Source: E44-bin46 sp964354655 (GTDB taxonomy: Bacteria; Chloroflexota; Dehalococcoidia; Dehalococcoidales; E44-bin46). Taken from it: a DNA stretch of 52,766 nt. The stretch spans positions 1 through 52,766 of the forward strand of contig CAYHAL010000008.1 in NCBI GenBank assembly GCA_964354655.1, read 5' to 3'. Positions 1 through 7,941 of this stretch are shown here, piece after piece. The first letter of the stretch is position 1. Every line of letters begins with the position of its first letter. The notes beneath the pieces were generated by a model. It searched no databases. It saw only the letters and a list, made by a program, of their open reading frames with translations, and had not been told where the DNA came from. The position numbers were made by a program, and so were the translations under genes.

Positions 1-1
1 A

Positions 2-112
2 CGAGGAGCCAATCTGTTTGCCAGTAGCTCTTATGAGGGAAGGCGTTGGGCTCACTTTTACTGTCCGGTTTCGAATCTCAATGTCGAAATCGAGGAAAGG
101 GTAAAACCGTAA
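2..112 (+). pseudogene. Unassigned open frame running in from the left edge
   Basis: An open frame enters from the window edge and ends at TAA 110-112. The 36 residues are mixed and protein-like (for example YEGRRWAHFYCPV near the middle). I do not recognise the family. It precedes the left inverted repeat and a recombinase remnant, so it may be a further piece of the same decayed element. Coding status is uncertain because the upstream part is not visible. Confidence 0.2.
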
Positions 113-193
113 ACGGGGAATATTCTAAACAGCGATAGCATTCCCGAGGCTGACCTGGGGTTTTTGGTTCAGCTTATCTCTGAGTTGGTCCGG

Positions 194-223
194 CCGCGAT
201 GAAAAGTGAGATACAATCCATCG
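194..223 (+). repeat. Left arm of a 30-bp perfect inverted repeat
   Basis: Bases 194-223 are the exact reverse complement of 1215-1244; a few further matches beyond one mismatch extend the similarity on both sides. The arms enclose about 990 bp holding the serine-recombinase remnant. This is the geometry of terminal inverted repeats of a small mobile element, or of an inverted duplication made during recombination. Confidence 0.8.
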
Positions 224-608
224 AAATGTTGTCTTACGCGTTCTGAAGTGGATTAGAAGCCATTTCGTTTAGTCTGTTATTCATCTCTAGTCAAACCAGC
301 ATCAGGCTTAAAAGTAAGAGCGAAGCCCACGACGATATCTTCATCTATTGAGTGCGGAACTTGGTCATCATGACTCGACAAGGACCTTGGTCGACCATAA
401 TATTGCTGGTAAAAGATTAGGCGCTACCTTGCTCAGCAGTCATCAATAGCTCTTTTACGCTTGACGGCGTGTGAAGTTCAGGATATCAAGTATAACAAAC
501 TCGACGCCTATTCGGCGTAAATATGTGAGATATTCCACGGGCGAATAGCTATGGCAAGGATGATATTTACTAAGGGTGTATGATTATCATAAAGATTTTA
601 CCTAATCT
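224..608. other. No gene recognised
   Basis: This 385-bp stretch between the left repeat arm and the recombinase remnant contains stops in all frames. I see no tRNA, convincing promoter or coding remnant in it. Confidence 0.5.
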
Positions 609-1136
609 TTGATTCTAATGTCTGGAGGACAAATCGTGAGAGATAGCATAAGCTCCCTTGTACCTAGGGAAAAGCGAAAGGTGGCATTACTTGAGGAACT
701 GGACAATGTAAGTCGGCGTCTTGAAAGACTCTATGATGCCCTGGAGACCGGAACTCTAACCCTGGGGGATCTGGCACCTCGTATTCAAGCACTGAGGCTA
801 CGCCAGGAACAACCGCAAACAGCCATATGGGAGCTGGATACGCTTTTATCTGATAGGAAAGTTGAACTTGCTGATGTGAGTACCATTACGTCCTACGTAA
901 AGGACTTGCGCAGTCTGCTAAGTCAGAGCTCTCTTGCTGAGAGGAAGTCCTTCGTCAAGAGCTTTGTCAAGGAGATAAAGGTCAGAGGCAGTGAGGTCAC
1001 CATTAGCTACACTATGCCCTTGTCAGTTGACACCGTGTCTGAGAAGGTTATCACGGTTCCCCATATTGTCCACGATAGTGGGCGCTACTGGACGATAGAC
1101 AGAACCTTTTCGTTAGCTTTCAGTCTAACTATCTAA
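609..1136 (+). pseudogene. Serine recombinase, C-terminal remnant
   Basis: The 175-residue frame carries the charged, helical C-terminal tail of large serine recombinases. A segment around residues 41-68 (LYDALETGTL, then DLAPRIQALR) is typical of the coiled-coil region that follows the zinc ribbon. The catalytic resolvase domain with its active Ser, and the zinc-ribbon Cys residues, are absent, so the protein cannot recombine DNA. Full family members exceed 450 residues. The first ATG-like start (TTG 609) is only where the frame opens. It sits between the arms of a 30-bp inverted repeat and beside a tRNA fragment, consistent with a decayed integrative element. The family call is confident; any expression is doubtful. 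Confidence 0.75.
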
Positions 1137-1214
1137 CCAAACCACCACTATCAAAGGCGATCGTAGCACCAAGACCTGCAACAGCCAGCCAGAACACTCT
1201 ATCGGGTCACTTTC

Positions 1215-1244
1215 CGATGGATTGTATCTCACTTTTCATCGCGG
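1215..1244 (-). repeat. Right arm of the 30-bp inverted repeat
   Basis: Perfect reverse complement of 194-223. It lies 78 bp after the stop of the recombinase remnant and 27 bp before a truncated tRNA sequence. Confidence 0.8.
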
Positions 1245-1270
1245 TCGGCCCATAACTATTCATTTCCTGC

Positions 1271-1305
1271 CTAGGCAGCGACTCTACCAACTGAGTTACT
1301 CCCGC
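1271..1305 (-). pseudogene. tRNA-Gly-like 5' half (truncated tRNA)
   Basis: Read on the minus strand from 1305, the sequence begins GCGGGAG (acceptor 5' strand), TA, then a D-arm ACTC/GAGT with an AGTTGGTA loop. This is the 5' third of a tRNA resembling tRNA-Gly. No anticodon loop, T-arm or 3' acceptor follows. It is therefore a fragment, probably left by integration or excision of an element at a tRNA gene. Confidence 0.6.
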
Positions 1306-1374
1306 AAAATCGCATCTAGTCTAGCCTTAAATCCACCCTTTGTCAAAGAGGAGCCCTTTGATGGGAGCTACCAT

Positions 1375-1665
1375 TCATTGACCACCGGCACCGGATTTTA
1401 CAGGATTAGCACCCACCTTTATCAGCCATAGATCATCGTCAACGCCGTAAGACCGTGTCCATCCGGTTACGATATAGCCACCATCGGAGGTTTGCTCCCC
1501 GCAATAGCTGACATCATAGCCCGAGCCACCAAAGGTCTTGTCCCACTGCTCCTCCGCTTGCTTAGTAACTAAAATACGAGGTAAAAGAAGAGCCAAGGCT
1601 ACGACCAGTGCTGACAGCGATCCAATGAGAAGCTTCCTTCTATTGAACCTAATCATTCTCATCAC
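1375..1665 (-). pseudogene. Truncated exported propeller-type protein, N-terminus only
   Basis: The frame starts at GTG 1665 after a GGGGAAGG ribosome site. It encodes an Arg-rich N-terminus, a hydrophobic segment at about residues 12-30 (signal or membrane anchor), and a single WDKTFGG...DGGYIVTG...WLIK repeat at about residues 41-83. This repeat normally recurs several times in secreted beta-propeller proteins. Here the frame ends after one repeat in an unrelated tail (KSGAGGQ), so the gene was cut near 1390. The cut lies about 85 bp from the tRNA fragment and close to the inverted-repeat element, suggesting one rearrangement event. The substrate or partner is unknown. Confidence 0.6.
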
Positions 1666-1826
1666 CTTCCCCTGTTCTGGGGAAGCTTTGGATAAATCCA
1701 GCGGCAGAAAGGCTCCGTTGTTTCACTCCAATAATACCACAACTTTTCTCTGCTCTTTCATCAATACGAAATATTCTCCATAAATAAGTCACAATCTGGC
1801 TAATTGTTACCTCTGGGTGGGAGGAG

Positions 1827-1952
1827 CTATGCCTTGAGAATCTCCTTACGCCGTAAAGCATACTCCAGCAACGGCTGCATCTTCATGTCGCGAAACTGGA
1901 TGATAGCGGAGTCCAGGTGTTGGAGCGCCTGTAGGCGGTAAACCCAGCTCAC
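1827..1952 (-). CDS. Small ORF or frameshifted tail after the kinase fusion gene
   Basis: On the minus strand an open frame with good amino-acid composition (VSWVYRLQALQHLDSAII near its start) runs to TAG 1827-1829. GTG 1952 is a possible start, but the frame stays open upstream into the end of the kinase-fusion gene. It could be an independent 41-residue protein, a third operon gene that lost its start, or the true C-terminus of the fusion protein displaced by a frameshift. I do not recognise a family. Confidence 0.3.
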   Translation of the reverse strand: MSWVYRLQALQHLDSAIIQFRDMKMQPLLEYALRRKEILKA

Positions 1953-1969
1953 AAGCTCCCTGGCCAGTC

Positions 1970-3832
1970 TTAGTTGCGTACGTCTTGATCTATAGCTGAG
2001 AGCAGCCAGATCTTGCCGGACACAGATATTGATACCTCCCCGCGCGCGACCATCGTACGACCGTCTACGTTGACAGGATAGGGACGGACGTCCTTGGGAT
2101 GCACTCTTAGACTGTCGACTGTCCGAATGATGCAGCCGTAGCGTTCAGGTTCGGAAAGGATGGCACCCCTTCGTACCGCCAAGATTTGCCGCAGTGCCTG
2201 CGGTAATCCCAGATAGCGTATTGCAATCACCCTGAATGAACCGCTTCCGAGAGACAGCCCCCGTCCCAAAGGCAAATCGGCTCCCAAGTCACCGTTCATC
2301 ACCAAGACAGTGCCCCAGGTTGCCATAGGTGTCGTCTCTTCACCCAGGGTCAAGGACATTTCTGGTACGCGGCCGAGTATGCGCTTGAGCTGCCATCGCC
2401 CCGCGGCAAGGCCCAAGCCAACAAAGAAGGGGCCTAGGTCACCCAGAAGAGACCCCAGAATACCCTTGTAGAACTTGATGAAACGGCTCTCTGTGAAATA
2501 TGGCACCTCACCGAAAACACCAATTCCTCCAAAGCCCACAAGCTTCCGGCGCTGCACTCTACCATCCGGCTCGGTGGCCTCCACTGTCAGAATATTGGCG
2601 GGAACACAGTGTCCCGTTTCCAGAGCTGCAAGGATAGCCTCAACCGCGGCCTCGAGCCGGTCCGGGATGCCAAGTGCCTTGCCAATGAGATCCGCCGAAC
2701 CCTTACGTAAAAAGCCCAGCCGGAGATCCGAAGGCACTCTCCCAGCTAAGTGGCACCCCTCCACGACCGCATTAAACGTCCCACCACCGCCGGCTGACAC
2801 GATGATACGGCTGCCTTCGGCCACTAGGCGTTGTGTAATCTCTCGTGCCTGGGCATGGCTATCCGCTCTGTGCACGCGAACCGGTCGCGACGTTCGCGAT
2901 GTGAACGCTGGACCTATGTGCTGCACCTTCCGCTGGTCCTGAATTGAACCGGACATAGTAGTGGCAATCACTTCGATGGGAGCATGCTGCCGGGAATTGG
3001 GACCTTCGATCGGTTTTTCACCCGCTAGATGGTGGAGCACGCCAGCCATGACGATCTCCACCACTTCCTCTAATGATAATTGGTTAACGCGAATCGTCGT
3101 GAGCGGGATGCCGCGTCGCTCGCGAAGCAAAGTGCAGACTCGAGCGTAACTCCGGCCTAACTCGCCGAGGAAGCTTACTGTCTCGTGCACCTGAAGAGGT
3201 CTCCCGCGGGCACGGATGCGTCCCATGGCTACCTCAGGATCAATGTCAAGTAGAAAGATGAGGTCTGGGGGTGATAAGCGATTCAACCGCAGCAAGTTGA
3301 GTAACGGTAACTGCCATGCTCGAAGCATGTGGCGCGCCAATCCGCGCAGAGGAATACGGTTCCCGCCACCCAAGTAACATATCAGGCGCCAGAGTTCCTC
3401 GTCATTGTCTGATAAGGCTTCCTTGTAGAAACGAGCGCAGGCCCAACCTGCAACATTGATGAGCGGTTGACCATCAGTAAGAATGACATCAGGAGGATCA
3501 TGATGGGTCACATACTGACAAATATGCGCCAGTTCGGCGAGCTGGATTAACTTGAAGTTCTTGTAGAGCCGCTGCCAACGCAAACCTTTGGCGAAACGCC
3601 CGAGGAACTTCGCGGAGCGCGAGAGGGGAATGCCGGCGAGCTCACTTATCGACTCGCCCGGTCCACCATGCAGTATTTGATCTCCAATACCTACGACTCG
3701 GACACGGTCGGCCAATGCCCTCAGCGTACCAACAAAGGTGGCGCTCTTCCCGGATCCATCCACGCCCACAACGGCGGCCACAATAGGTTTCAATGATCGC
3801 TGAAACCATGGCTTTATGTTGTAGATGTCCAC
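1970..3832 (-). CDS. Fusion: thymidylate-kinase-like domain + diacylglycerol-kinase-like domain
   Basis: 620 residues, start GTG 3832 with AGGAG six bases upstream. Residues 1-270 form a P-loop nucleotide-kinase domain (GVDGSGKS at 23-30, an LDIDPEV strand near 195-201 and an Arg-rich lid RIRARGR at 205-211), most like thymidylate kinases. Residues 310-610 resemble the diacylglycerol/sphingosine/YegS lipid-kinase catalytic domain. The family's GGDGT nucleotide motif reads GGGGT (348-352), so the usual Asp is missing. The gene lies 22 bp downstream of the acyl-AMP ligase/ACP/acyltransferase gene and is probably cotranscribed. Inference: a lipid or polyprenyl phosphorylating enzyme acting with the upstream acyltransferase. 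The kinase domain's substrate cannot be told from sequence; loss of the motif Asp may mean altered or lost lipid-kinase activity. Confidence 0.75.
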   Translation of the reverse strand: MDIYNIKPWFQRSLKPIVAAVVGVDGSGKSATFVGTLRALADRVRVVGIGDQILHGGPGESISELAGIPLSRSAKFLGRFAKGLRWQRLYKNFKLIQLAELAHICQYVTHHDPPDVILTDGQPLINVAGWACARFYKEALSDNDEELWRLICYLGGGNRIPLRGLARHMLRAWQLPLLNLLRLNRLSPPDLIFLLDIDPEVAMGRIRARGRPLQVHETVSFLGELGRSYARVCTLLRERRGIPLTTIRVNQLSLEEVVEIVMAGVLHHLAGEKPIEGPNSRQHAPIEVIATTMSGSIQDQRKVQHIGPAFTSRTSRPVRVHRADSHAQAREITQRLVAEGSRIIVSAGGGGTFNAVVEGCHLAGRVPSDLRLGFLRKGSADLIGKALGIPDRLEAAVEAILAALETGHCVPANILTVEATEPDGRVQRRKLVGFGGIGVFGEVPYFTESRFIKFYKGILGSLLGDLGPFFVGLGLAAGRWQLKRILGRVPEMSLTLGEETTPMATWGTVLVMNGDLGADLPLGRGLSLGSGSFRVIAIRYLGLPQALRQILAVRRGAILSEPERYGCIIRTVDSLRVHPKDVRPYPVNVDGRTMVARGEVSISVSGKIWLLSAIDQDVRN

Positions 3833-3854
3833 TATTGTCTCCTGCCCCCAAGTG

Positions 3855-6365
3855 TTACAGAGACTTCACTGCTTTTTCGATAGCCCTCGTAGCTTCAATG
3901 TGAGAGGTCCCAGAGGAGAAAGCAAGGGGTCTACCTATGCGTACTTGCACGGTCCTATCTGGACGAGGGATGGACCGACCTTTTGGAAGAATCCTTTCCA
4001 GCCCCAGAAGCCTAATAGGTACACTCGGCACCCCTAGTTCCACAGAAAGAAGCCCAACTCCCGACTTGAATGGAGCCATTTTACCAGTAAGAGAACGAGT
4101 ACCTTCAGGATAGATCAGTATCGACCAACCTTGGTCCAGCAACTTGCCACAACGCTCAAGGCTAGTGCGAATGTTTCCCTCTCGGGCAAACGGAAAGCCA
4201 TTCATGAGTAGGGAGGTCATCCAGGCCAAGACTCTGCGTTGGAAGAAATAATCATCCGCGGCGGCGACGGCCATCCTGCTTCTGAATCGTGCAGGGAGAG
4301 AATAGAAAACGGTGAGGCTATCCAGATGGCTATTGTGATTGGCAGCGAAGAGCATAGGCCCGGTCAAGCCTTCTAGATTATCACGTCCTGTGATCACGGG
4401 CCGTGCCAGCGCCCAGAGGATTGGAAAGAGGCAAAAAGAATGCACACCTCGCCTAATAAGCCTACTGGGAAGGGCCAAAGGCCATTGCCGAACATTTGCG
4501 CTGGGGGCGATTCCCGAATGCTGCAGCACCAGTTGCTCCAGGTCCGCAACCGCTGTCTCGCTTCCCACCTGCTGCTCGTCTATATAGAGTCCCAGCTCAG
4601 CCTCGATCGCAGACAGCAATTCCACCCTTCCCAGAGAATCAAGACCCAGGTCATCGCCAATTCGGCTATCATCATTTAGCTTGACTGCCGGGATGCCGCA
4701 CACTTCACTGAGGATCCTTCGCGTGTCGCTAACCTCAACTGTGGACGAGTGCGGGCCCACTGTGACTGGAGCCTGCTCCTGGCTATCGCGTGCTAGGTGT
4801 TCCTCGACAAGGTGTCGTTGGACTCGGAGAGTATGTGTACGGGGAAAGTCGTCCTCGTGCCAAAGAGTAAAACCTCTTATGCGCTGGTATTCAGCCAGTT
4901 GGCTGTTCGCGCGACGAATCGCCTGTTCTGCTGTTGAGGAATCCCGTACAAGCAGAACAGCATGGACCTCCGTAGAGCCTTGACCTGTGTCCCGGCCAAT
5001 AACGATGGCCTCTTCGTTAGCCTCCTGGTCTAGCTCCTTGTTGAGGATCGGCTCGATGTCCTCTGGATACACATTCCTGCCATCCGCCAAGACGATGAGG
5101 TTCTTCTTTCTACCCTTGAAATGCAGGAATTCGTCCTCGTCAAAGTATCCCACATCTCCGGTCTTATACCAGCCATCCTCGATCACGCGGTTCGTGGCCT
5201 CGGAGTTGCGCCAGTAGCCACTGAAAACGTTGGCCCCCTTTACCAGTATTTCTCCATCGCTGGCTATTCGCACTTGTTGACCGGGCAATACCCTGCCAAC
5301 AGAGTCTAACCTTCGCCTGCGCAAACTGTTCGATGAAACGCATGAGGACGTCTCCGTGGCACCATATCCTTGGAGAACCTTGACGCCAAGGTTCTCCCAT
5401 TTCTTAGCAAGTTTCGGGTCCAGGAAAGAGCCTCCACAAACAATGAAGTCAGGCTGACTGCCCAAGCCACGAAGAGCAGAGCGGAATAGTTGTCGCCGAA
5501 AGAACATCGGAAGTCGCGGCGCAATGTGATGTGCTCGAGCCCACTCAGTCTCTTTGCCTAGCCTCCTCACTTCTCGTTCAATACTGTTCATCAGGACTAT
5601 AAGCACCTGCGGTACGGTGACCATACACGTGATTCTTTCTTCCCTTAATATACGAGCTATCACGCCAGGCTGACGGCTGGAAGGGTATACAATTGTGGCA
5701 CCCCCTCGTAGAGGTATGAGTAGGCCCGCAACCTGTTCAAGTATGTGACTCAACGGCAGGAGCGAAAGTAGCCGCCAGGACGGCTTGCCTGGTATGAAAA
5801 TGGCCCCTGCTTCAACATTGGAGAAGATGTTTCGGTGAGTCAGTACAACCCCCTTTGGGTCACCGGTCGCGCCTGAGGTAAACACAATCTCGGCAGGGTC
5901 GTGAGGCTGAACATGGCACTCGAGCGGAACGACCCTATCCTTCAGTAATCGAGGAAGGTCCTCAAGCAACACAAGGTCTACTCCTAAGTCCTGCATCACA
6001 GAAGCGGTGAGAGAAGTGCCAAGTACGAGTTTGCAGTCCGTGGTTTCTATGACCTTCGCCGTGAATTTGGGTGAACTCTGGATATCTAAGGGGACGACTA
6101 TAGCCCCACAACTCAAACAACCAAAAAAGACCGCAACCCAGTTGGGCTGGTTTGGCGCGCATAGAACGACGCGCTCTCCCTTTTCAACACCTCGTGTACG
6201 CAGATATGAGGCGAAACAGTCTGCTGTCTGCAGGAGATGCGCGTACGTCCAGGACTCTCTTCTGAACCCGGTTTTGGCCGTCAGAGCGATCCTTTGCCCG
6301 TGCTGCATGGCAGACACCCGGATTAGGTCGACTAGTGTTTCCAAGTGAGCCTTCCCCTCCCCCAA
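3855..6365 (-). CDS. Trifunctional acyl-AMP ligase / acyl carrier protein / PlsC acyltransferase
   Basis: 836 residues. Residues 1-530 are an AMP-forming acyl ligase (P-loop TSGATGDPKG 163-172, QGYGATE 332-338, YKTGD 400-404). The C-terminal catalytic-Lys region reads TLRVQR (512-517), with Arg where Lys is usual. Residues 545-615 are an acyl-carrier domain with the phosphopantetheine Ser in GLDSLG (Ser 577). Residues 640-836 are a PlsC acyltransferase (HX4D NHNSHLD 676-682; PEGTRS 753-758). Family knowledge suggests a fatty acid is adenylated, loaded on the attached carrier and passed to a lysophospholipid or glycerol phosphate. E. coli Aas combines ligase and PlsC, but with PlsC first and no carrier. 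The frame opens at TTG 6365. A promoter whose start point falls near 6371 and a GGGGAGGGGAAGG site just before TTG 6344 favour 6344 as the real start. Confidence 0.85.
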   Translation of the reverse strand: MGEGKAHLETLVDLIRVSAMQHGQRIALTAKTGFRRESWTYAHLLQTADCFASYLRTRGVEKGERVVLCAPNQPNWVAVFFGCLSCGAIVVPLDIQSSPKFTAKVIETTDCKLVLGTSLTASVMQDLGVDLVLLEDLPRLLKDRVVPLECHVQPHDPAEIVFTSGATGDPKGVVLTHRNIFSNVEAGAIFIPGKPSWRLLSLLPLSHILEQVAGLLIPLRGGATIVYPSSRQPGVIARILREERITCMVTVPQVLIVLMNSIEREVRRLGKETEWARAHHIAPRLPMFFRRQLFRSALRGLGSQPDFIVCGGSFLDPKLAKKWENLGVKVLQGYGATETSSCVSSNSLRRRRLDSVGRVLPGQQVRIASDGEILVKGANVFSGYWRNSEATNRVIEDGWYKTGDVGYFDEDEFLHFKGRKKNLIVLADGRNVYPEDIEPILNKELDQEANEEAIVIGRDTGQGSTEVHAVLLVRDSSTAEQAIRRANSQLAEYQRIRGFTLWHEDDFPRTHTLRVQRHLVEEHLARDSQEQAPVTVGPHSSTVEVSDTRRILSEVCGIPAVKLNDDSRIGDDLGLDSLGRVELLSAIEAELGLYIDEQQVGSETAVADLEQLVLQHSGIAPSANVRQWPLALPSRLIRRGVHSFCLFPILWALARPVITGRDNLEGLTGPMLFAANHNSHLDSLTVFYSLPARFRSRMAVAAADDYFFQRRVLAWMTSLLMNGFPFAREGNIRTSLERCGKLLDQGWSILIYPEGTRSLTGKMAPFKSGVGLLSVELGVPSVPIRLLGLERILPKGRSIPRPDRTVQVRIGRPLAFSSGTSHIEATRAIEKAVKSL

Positions 6366-6377
6366 GTTTGCGCCTGT

Positions 6378-6406
6378 AGTCTATGATAGCCGTCTGTGTA
6401 TGTCAA
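6378..6406 (-). promoter_or_regulatory. Sigma70-type promoter of the lipid operon
   Basis: On the minus strand: TTGACA (6406-6401), 17-bp spacer, TAGACT (6383-6378). It lies just upstream of the acyl-AMP ligase fusion gene. Transcription would start near 6371, almost at TTG 6365, which supports the downstream TTG 6344. Confidence 0.6.
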
Positions 6407-6421
6407 GATAATGAGGGTTGA

Positions 6422-6446
6422 GATAACAAATTGACCTTTTGTTATC
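6422..6446. promoter_or_regulatory. 9-bp inverted repeat in the divergent intergenic region
   Basis: GATAACAAA (6422-6430) and TTTGTTATC (6438-6446) are perfect arms separated by 7 bp. The site lies between two divergent operons, just upstream of the lipid-operon promoter. It could be an operator for a dimeric regulator; with no T-run and an AT-rich stem, a terminator is less likely. Confidence 0.45.
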
Positions 6447-6614
6447 CAAAGTAAAAACCTCCCTCATTGACAGTTTAAGTATGGATGAGAGTAACACCAC
6501 TTCCACCGCGTACTTAAAGATCGCAGGAAAGGGATCGAAGGAACATAGGTTACTTTTGCCTTACGCGGGTTGTTATAGTACCAAAAGAGGGTGTACAATA
6601 GTAGAGTAGGCGAT

Positions 6615-6842
6615 ATGACCAAAGTTGAGATTTATCGGGGGTGGTGTAAGAAATGTGGCATCTGCATTGCTTTCTGCCCACAACAGATTTTAGAAGCAGA
6701 TAAAGTGTCATATCCTATAGTAAAGAACCCCGAAAAGTGCAATGGCTGCGAATTGTGTGCAATCAGGTGCCCTGATTTTGCAATAGTCGTGTATAAAGAT
6801 GAGGAAAGTCATATCAAAACAGGTTCTTCTTCAAGGCAATGA
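6615..6842 (+). CDS. korD: 2-oxoacid:ferredoxin oxidoreductase delta subunit, 2x[4Fe-4S] ferredoxin
   Basis: 75 residues from ATG 6615 (an in-frame start at 6591 adds eight unlikely residues). Two clusters are visible: CKKCGICIAFCP near the start and CNGCELCAIRCP in the second half, each CxxCxxCxxxC(P) binding one [4Fe-4S]. The subunit carries electrons from the TPP centre of the oxidoreductase to external ferredoxin. Its 3' end overlaps the alpha-subunit gene by 44 bp, showing tight operon coupling. Length and position match the delta subunit of KorABCD-type enzymes. Confidence 0.88.
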   Translation: MTKVEIYRGWCKKCGICIAFCPQQILEADKVSYPIVKNPEKCNGCELCAIRCPDFAIVVYKDEESHIKTGSSSRQ

Positions 6843-7941
6843 CGCCTGTGTAAAAGGTGCCCTTGTGGCTGGTTGCCGGTTCTATGCGGGGTATCCCATC
6901 ACCCCAGCGACAGAAATCATGGAGATTATGGCACGGGAGCTTCCCAGGGCTGGAGGGGTCTTTATACAAATGGAGGATGAAATCGCTAGCTTGGGTGCTG
7001 TTATTGGTGCTTCACTCACTGGTGTGAAGAGTATGACAGCCACCAGCGGACCAGGGTTCTCCCTGATGCAGGAACATATCGGCTTTGCCTGCATGGCTGA
7101 GGTTCCCTGTGTTATTGTTGATGTGATGCGGGCTGGTCCGAGCACAGGCCTTCCCACTCAGCCATCTCAGGGCGATGTGATGCAGGCTCGTTGGGGGACC
7201 CACGGCGATCACCCCACGATTGTCCTTGCCCCTTCCTCAGTTTATGAGTTCTTTGTCCTCACTCTTCAGGCCTTTAATCTCTCAGAAAGATACCGTACGC
7301 CGGTCATAGTACTTGTAGACGAGATAGTGGCTCACCTGAGAGAAGGGGTTATCCTGCCTGCTGAAGGGGAGATAGAGATCGAGGAAAGGCCAAAGCCAAC
7401 GGTTCCACCAGAATGGTATATCCCCTACGGTGACCCCGGTACTGGTGTTCCACCCATGCCCGCGTTCGGAGATGGATATCGCTATCATGTGACAGGTTTA
7501 TATCATGATGTGCGGGGGTATCCCACTACCCGAAGGGATGAAGTAGAGCCTTTGATTCGGCGGCTTTTCTCGAAAATATCGAGGGATTTCGATCGTCTGC
7601 AATGGTTTGATTCTTTCCGTACTGATGATAGCCTGATAACAGTGATAGCCTATGGTTGTGTTGCCCGCGCTGCACTTAGGGCAGTAAAGGAAGCCAGGGA
7701 AAAGGGCCTTAAAGTAGGATTTATTAAGCTGAAGGTCCTCTGGCCCTTCATGCGCCGTACCATAACCAAAATCTTGGAAAATTCTCAAAAAGTTCTGGTG
7801 CCGGAGATGAATATGGGGCAGATTTCTCGTGAAGTGAAGAGGGCCAATCAAGGTAGATGTAAGGTAATAACGTTGAATAAAGTGGATGGCACACTGATAA
7901 CTCCTCCGGAGATACTAAAGACGCTTGAGGAGATGTACTGA
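6799..7941 (+). CDS. korA: 2-oxoacid:ferredoxin oxidoreductase alpha subunit
   Basis: 380 residues, cytoplasmic. The N-terminal pyrimidine-binding part shows AGYPITPATEIME near residue 30, MEDEIASLGA near 58 and TSGPGFSLM near 80, all signatures of 2-oxoglutarate/2-ketoisovalerate ferredoxin oxidoreductase alpha subunits. The C-terminal domain II (GCVARAALRAV and following) is complete. With the beta, gamma and delta genes it oxidatively decarboxylates a 2-oxoacid to acyl-CoA, or runs reductively, with ferredoxin. Four separate subunits fit 2-oxoglutarate or branched 2-oxoacid enzymes better than the single-chain pyruvate enzyme. Exact substrate is not decided by sequence. The stop overlaps the next start. 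Confidence 0.9.
   Translation: MRKVISKQVLLQGNDACVKGALVAGCRFYAGYPITPATEIMEIMARELPRAGGVFIQMEDEIASLGAVIGASLTGVKSMTATSGPGFSLMQEHIGFACMAEVPCVIVDVMRAGPSTGLPTQPSQGDVMQARWGTHGDHPTIVLAPSSVYEFFVLTLQAFNLSERYRTPVIVLVDEIVAHLREGVILPAEGEIEIEERPKPTVPPEWYIPYGDPGTGVPPMPAFGDGYRYHVTGLYHDVRGYPTTRRDEVEPLIRRLFSKISRDFDRLQWFDSFRTDDSLITVIAYGCVARAALRAVKEAREKGLKVGFIKLKVLWPFMRRTITKILENSQKVLVPEMNMGQISREVKRANQGRCKVITLNKVDGTLITPPEILKTLEEMY

Noticed and set aside
1649..1861. 70-codon minus-strand frame
   Set aside because: It overlaps the propeller-protein start in another frame, has a composition unlike a protein and no ribosome site.
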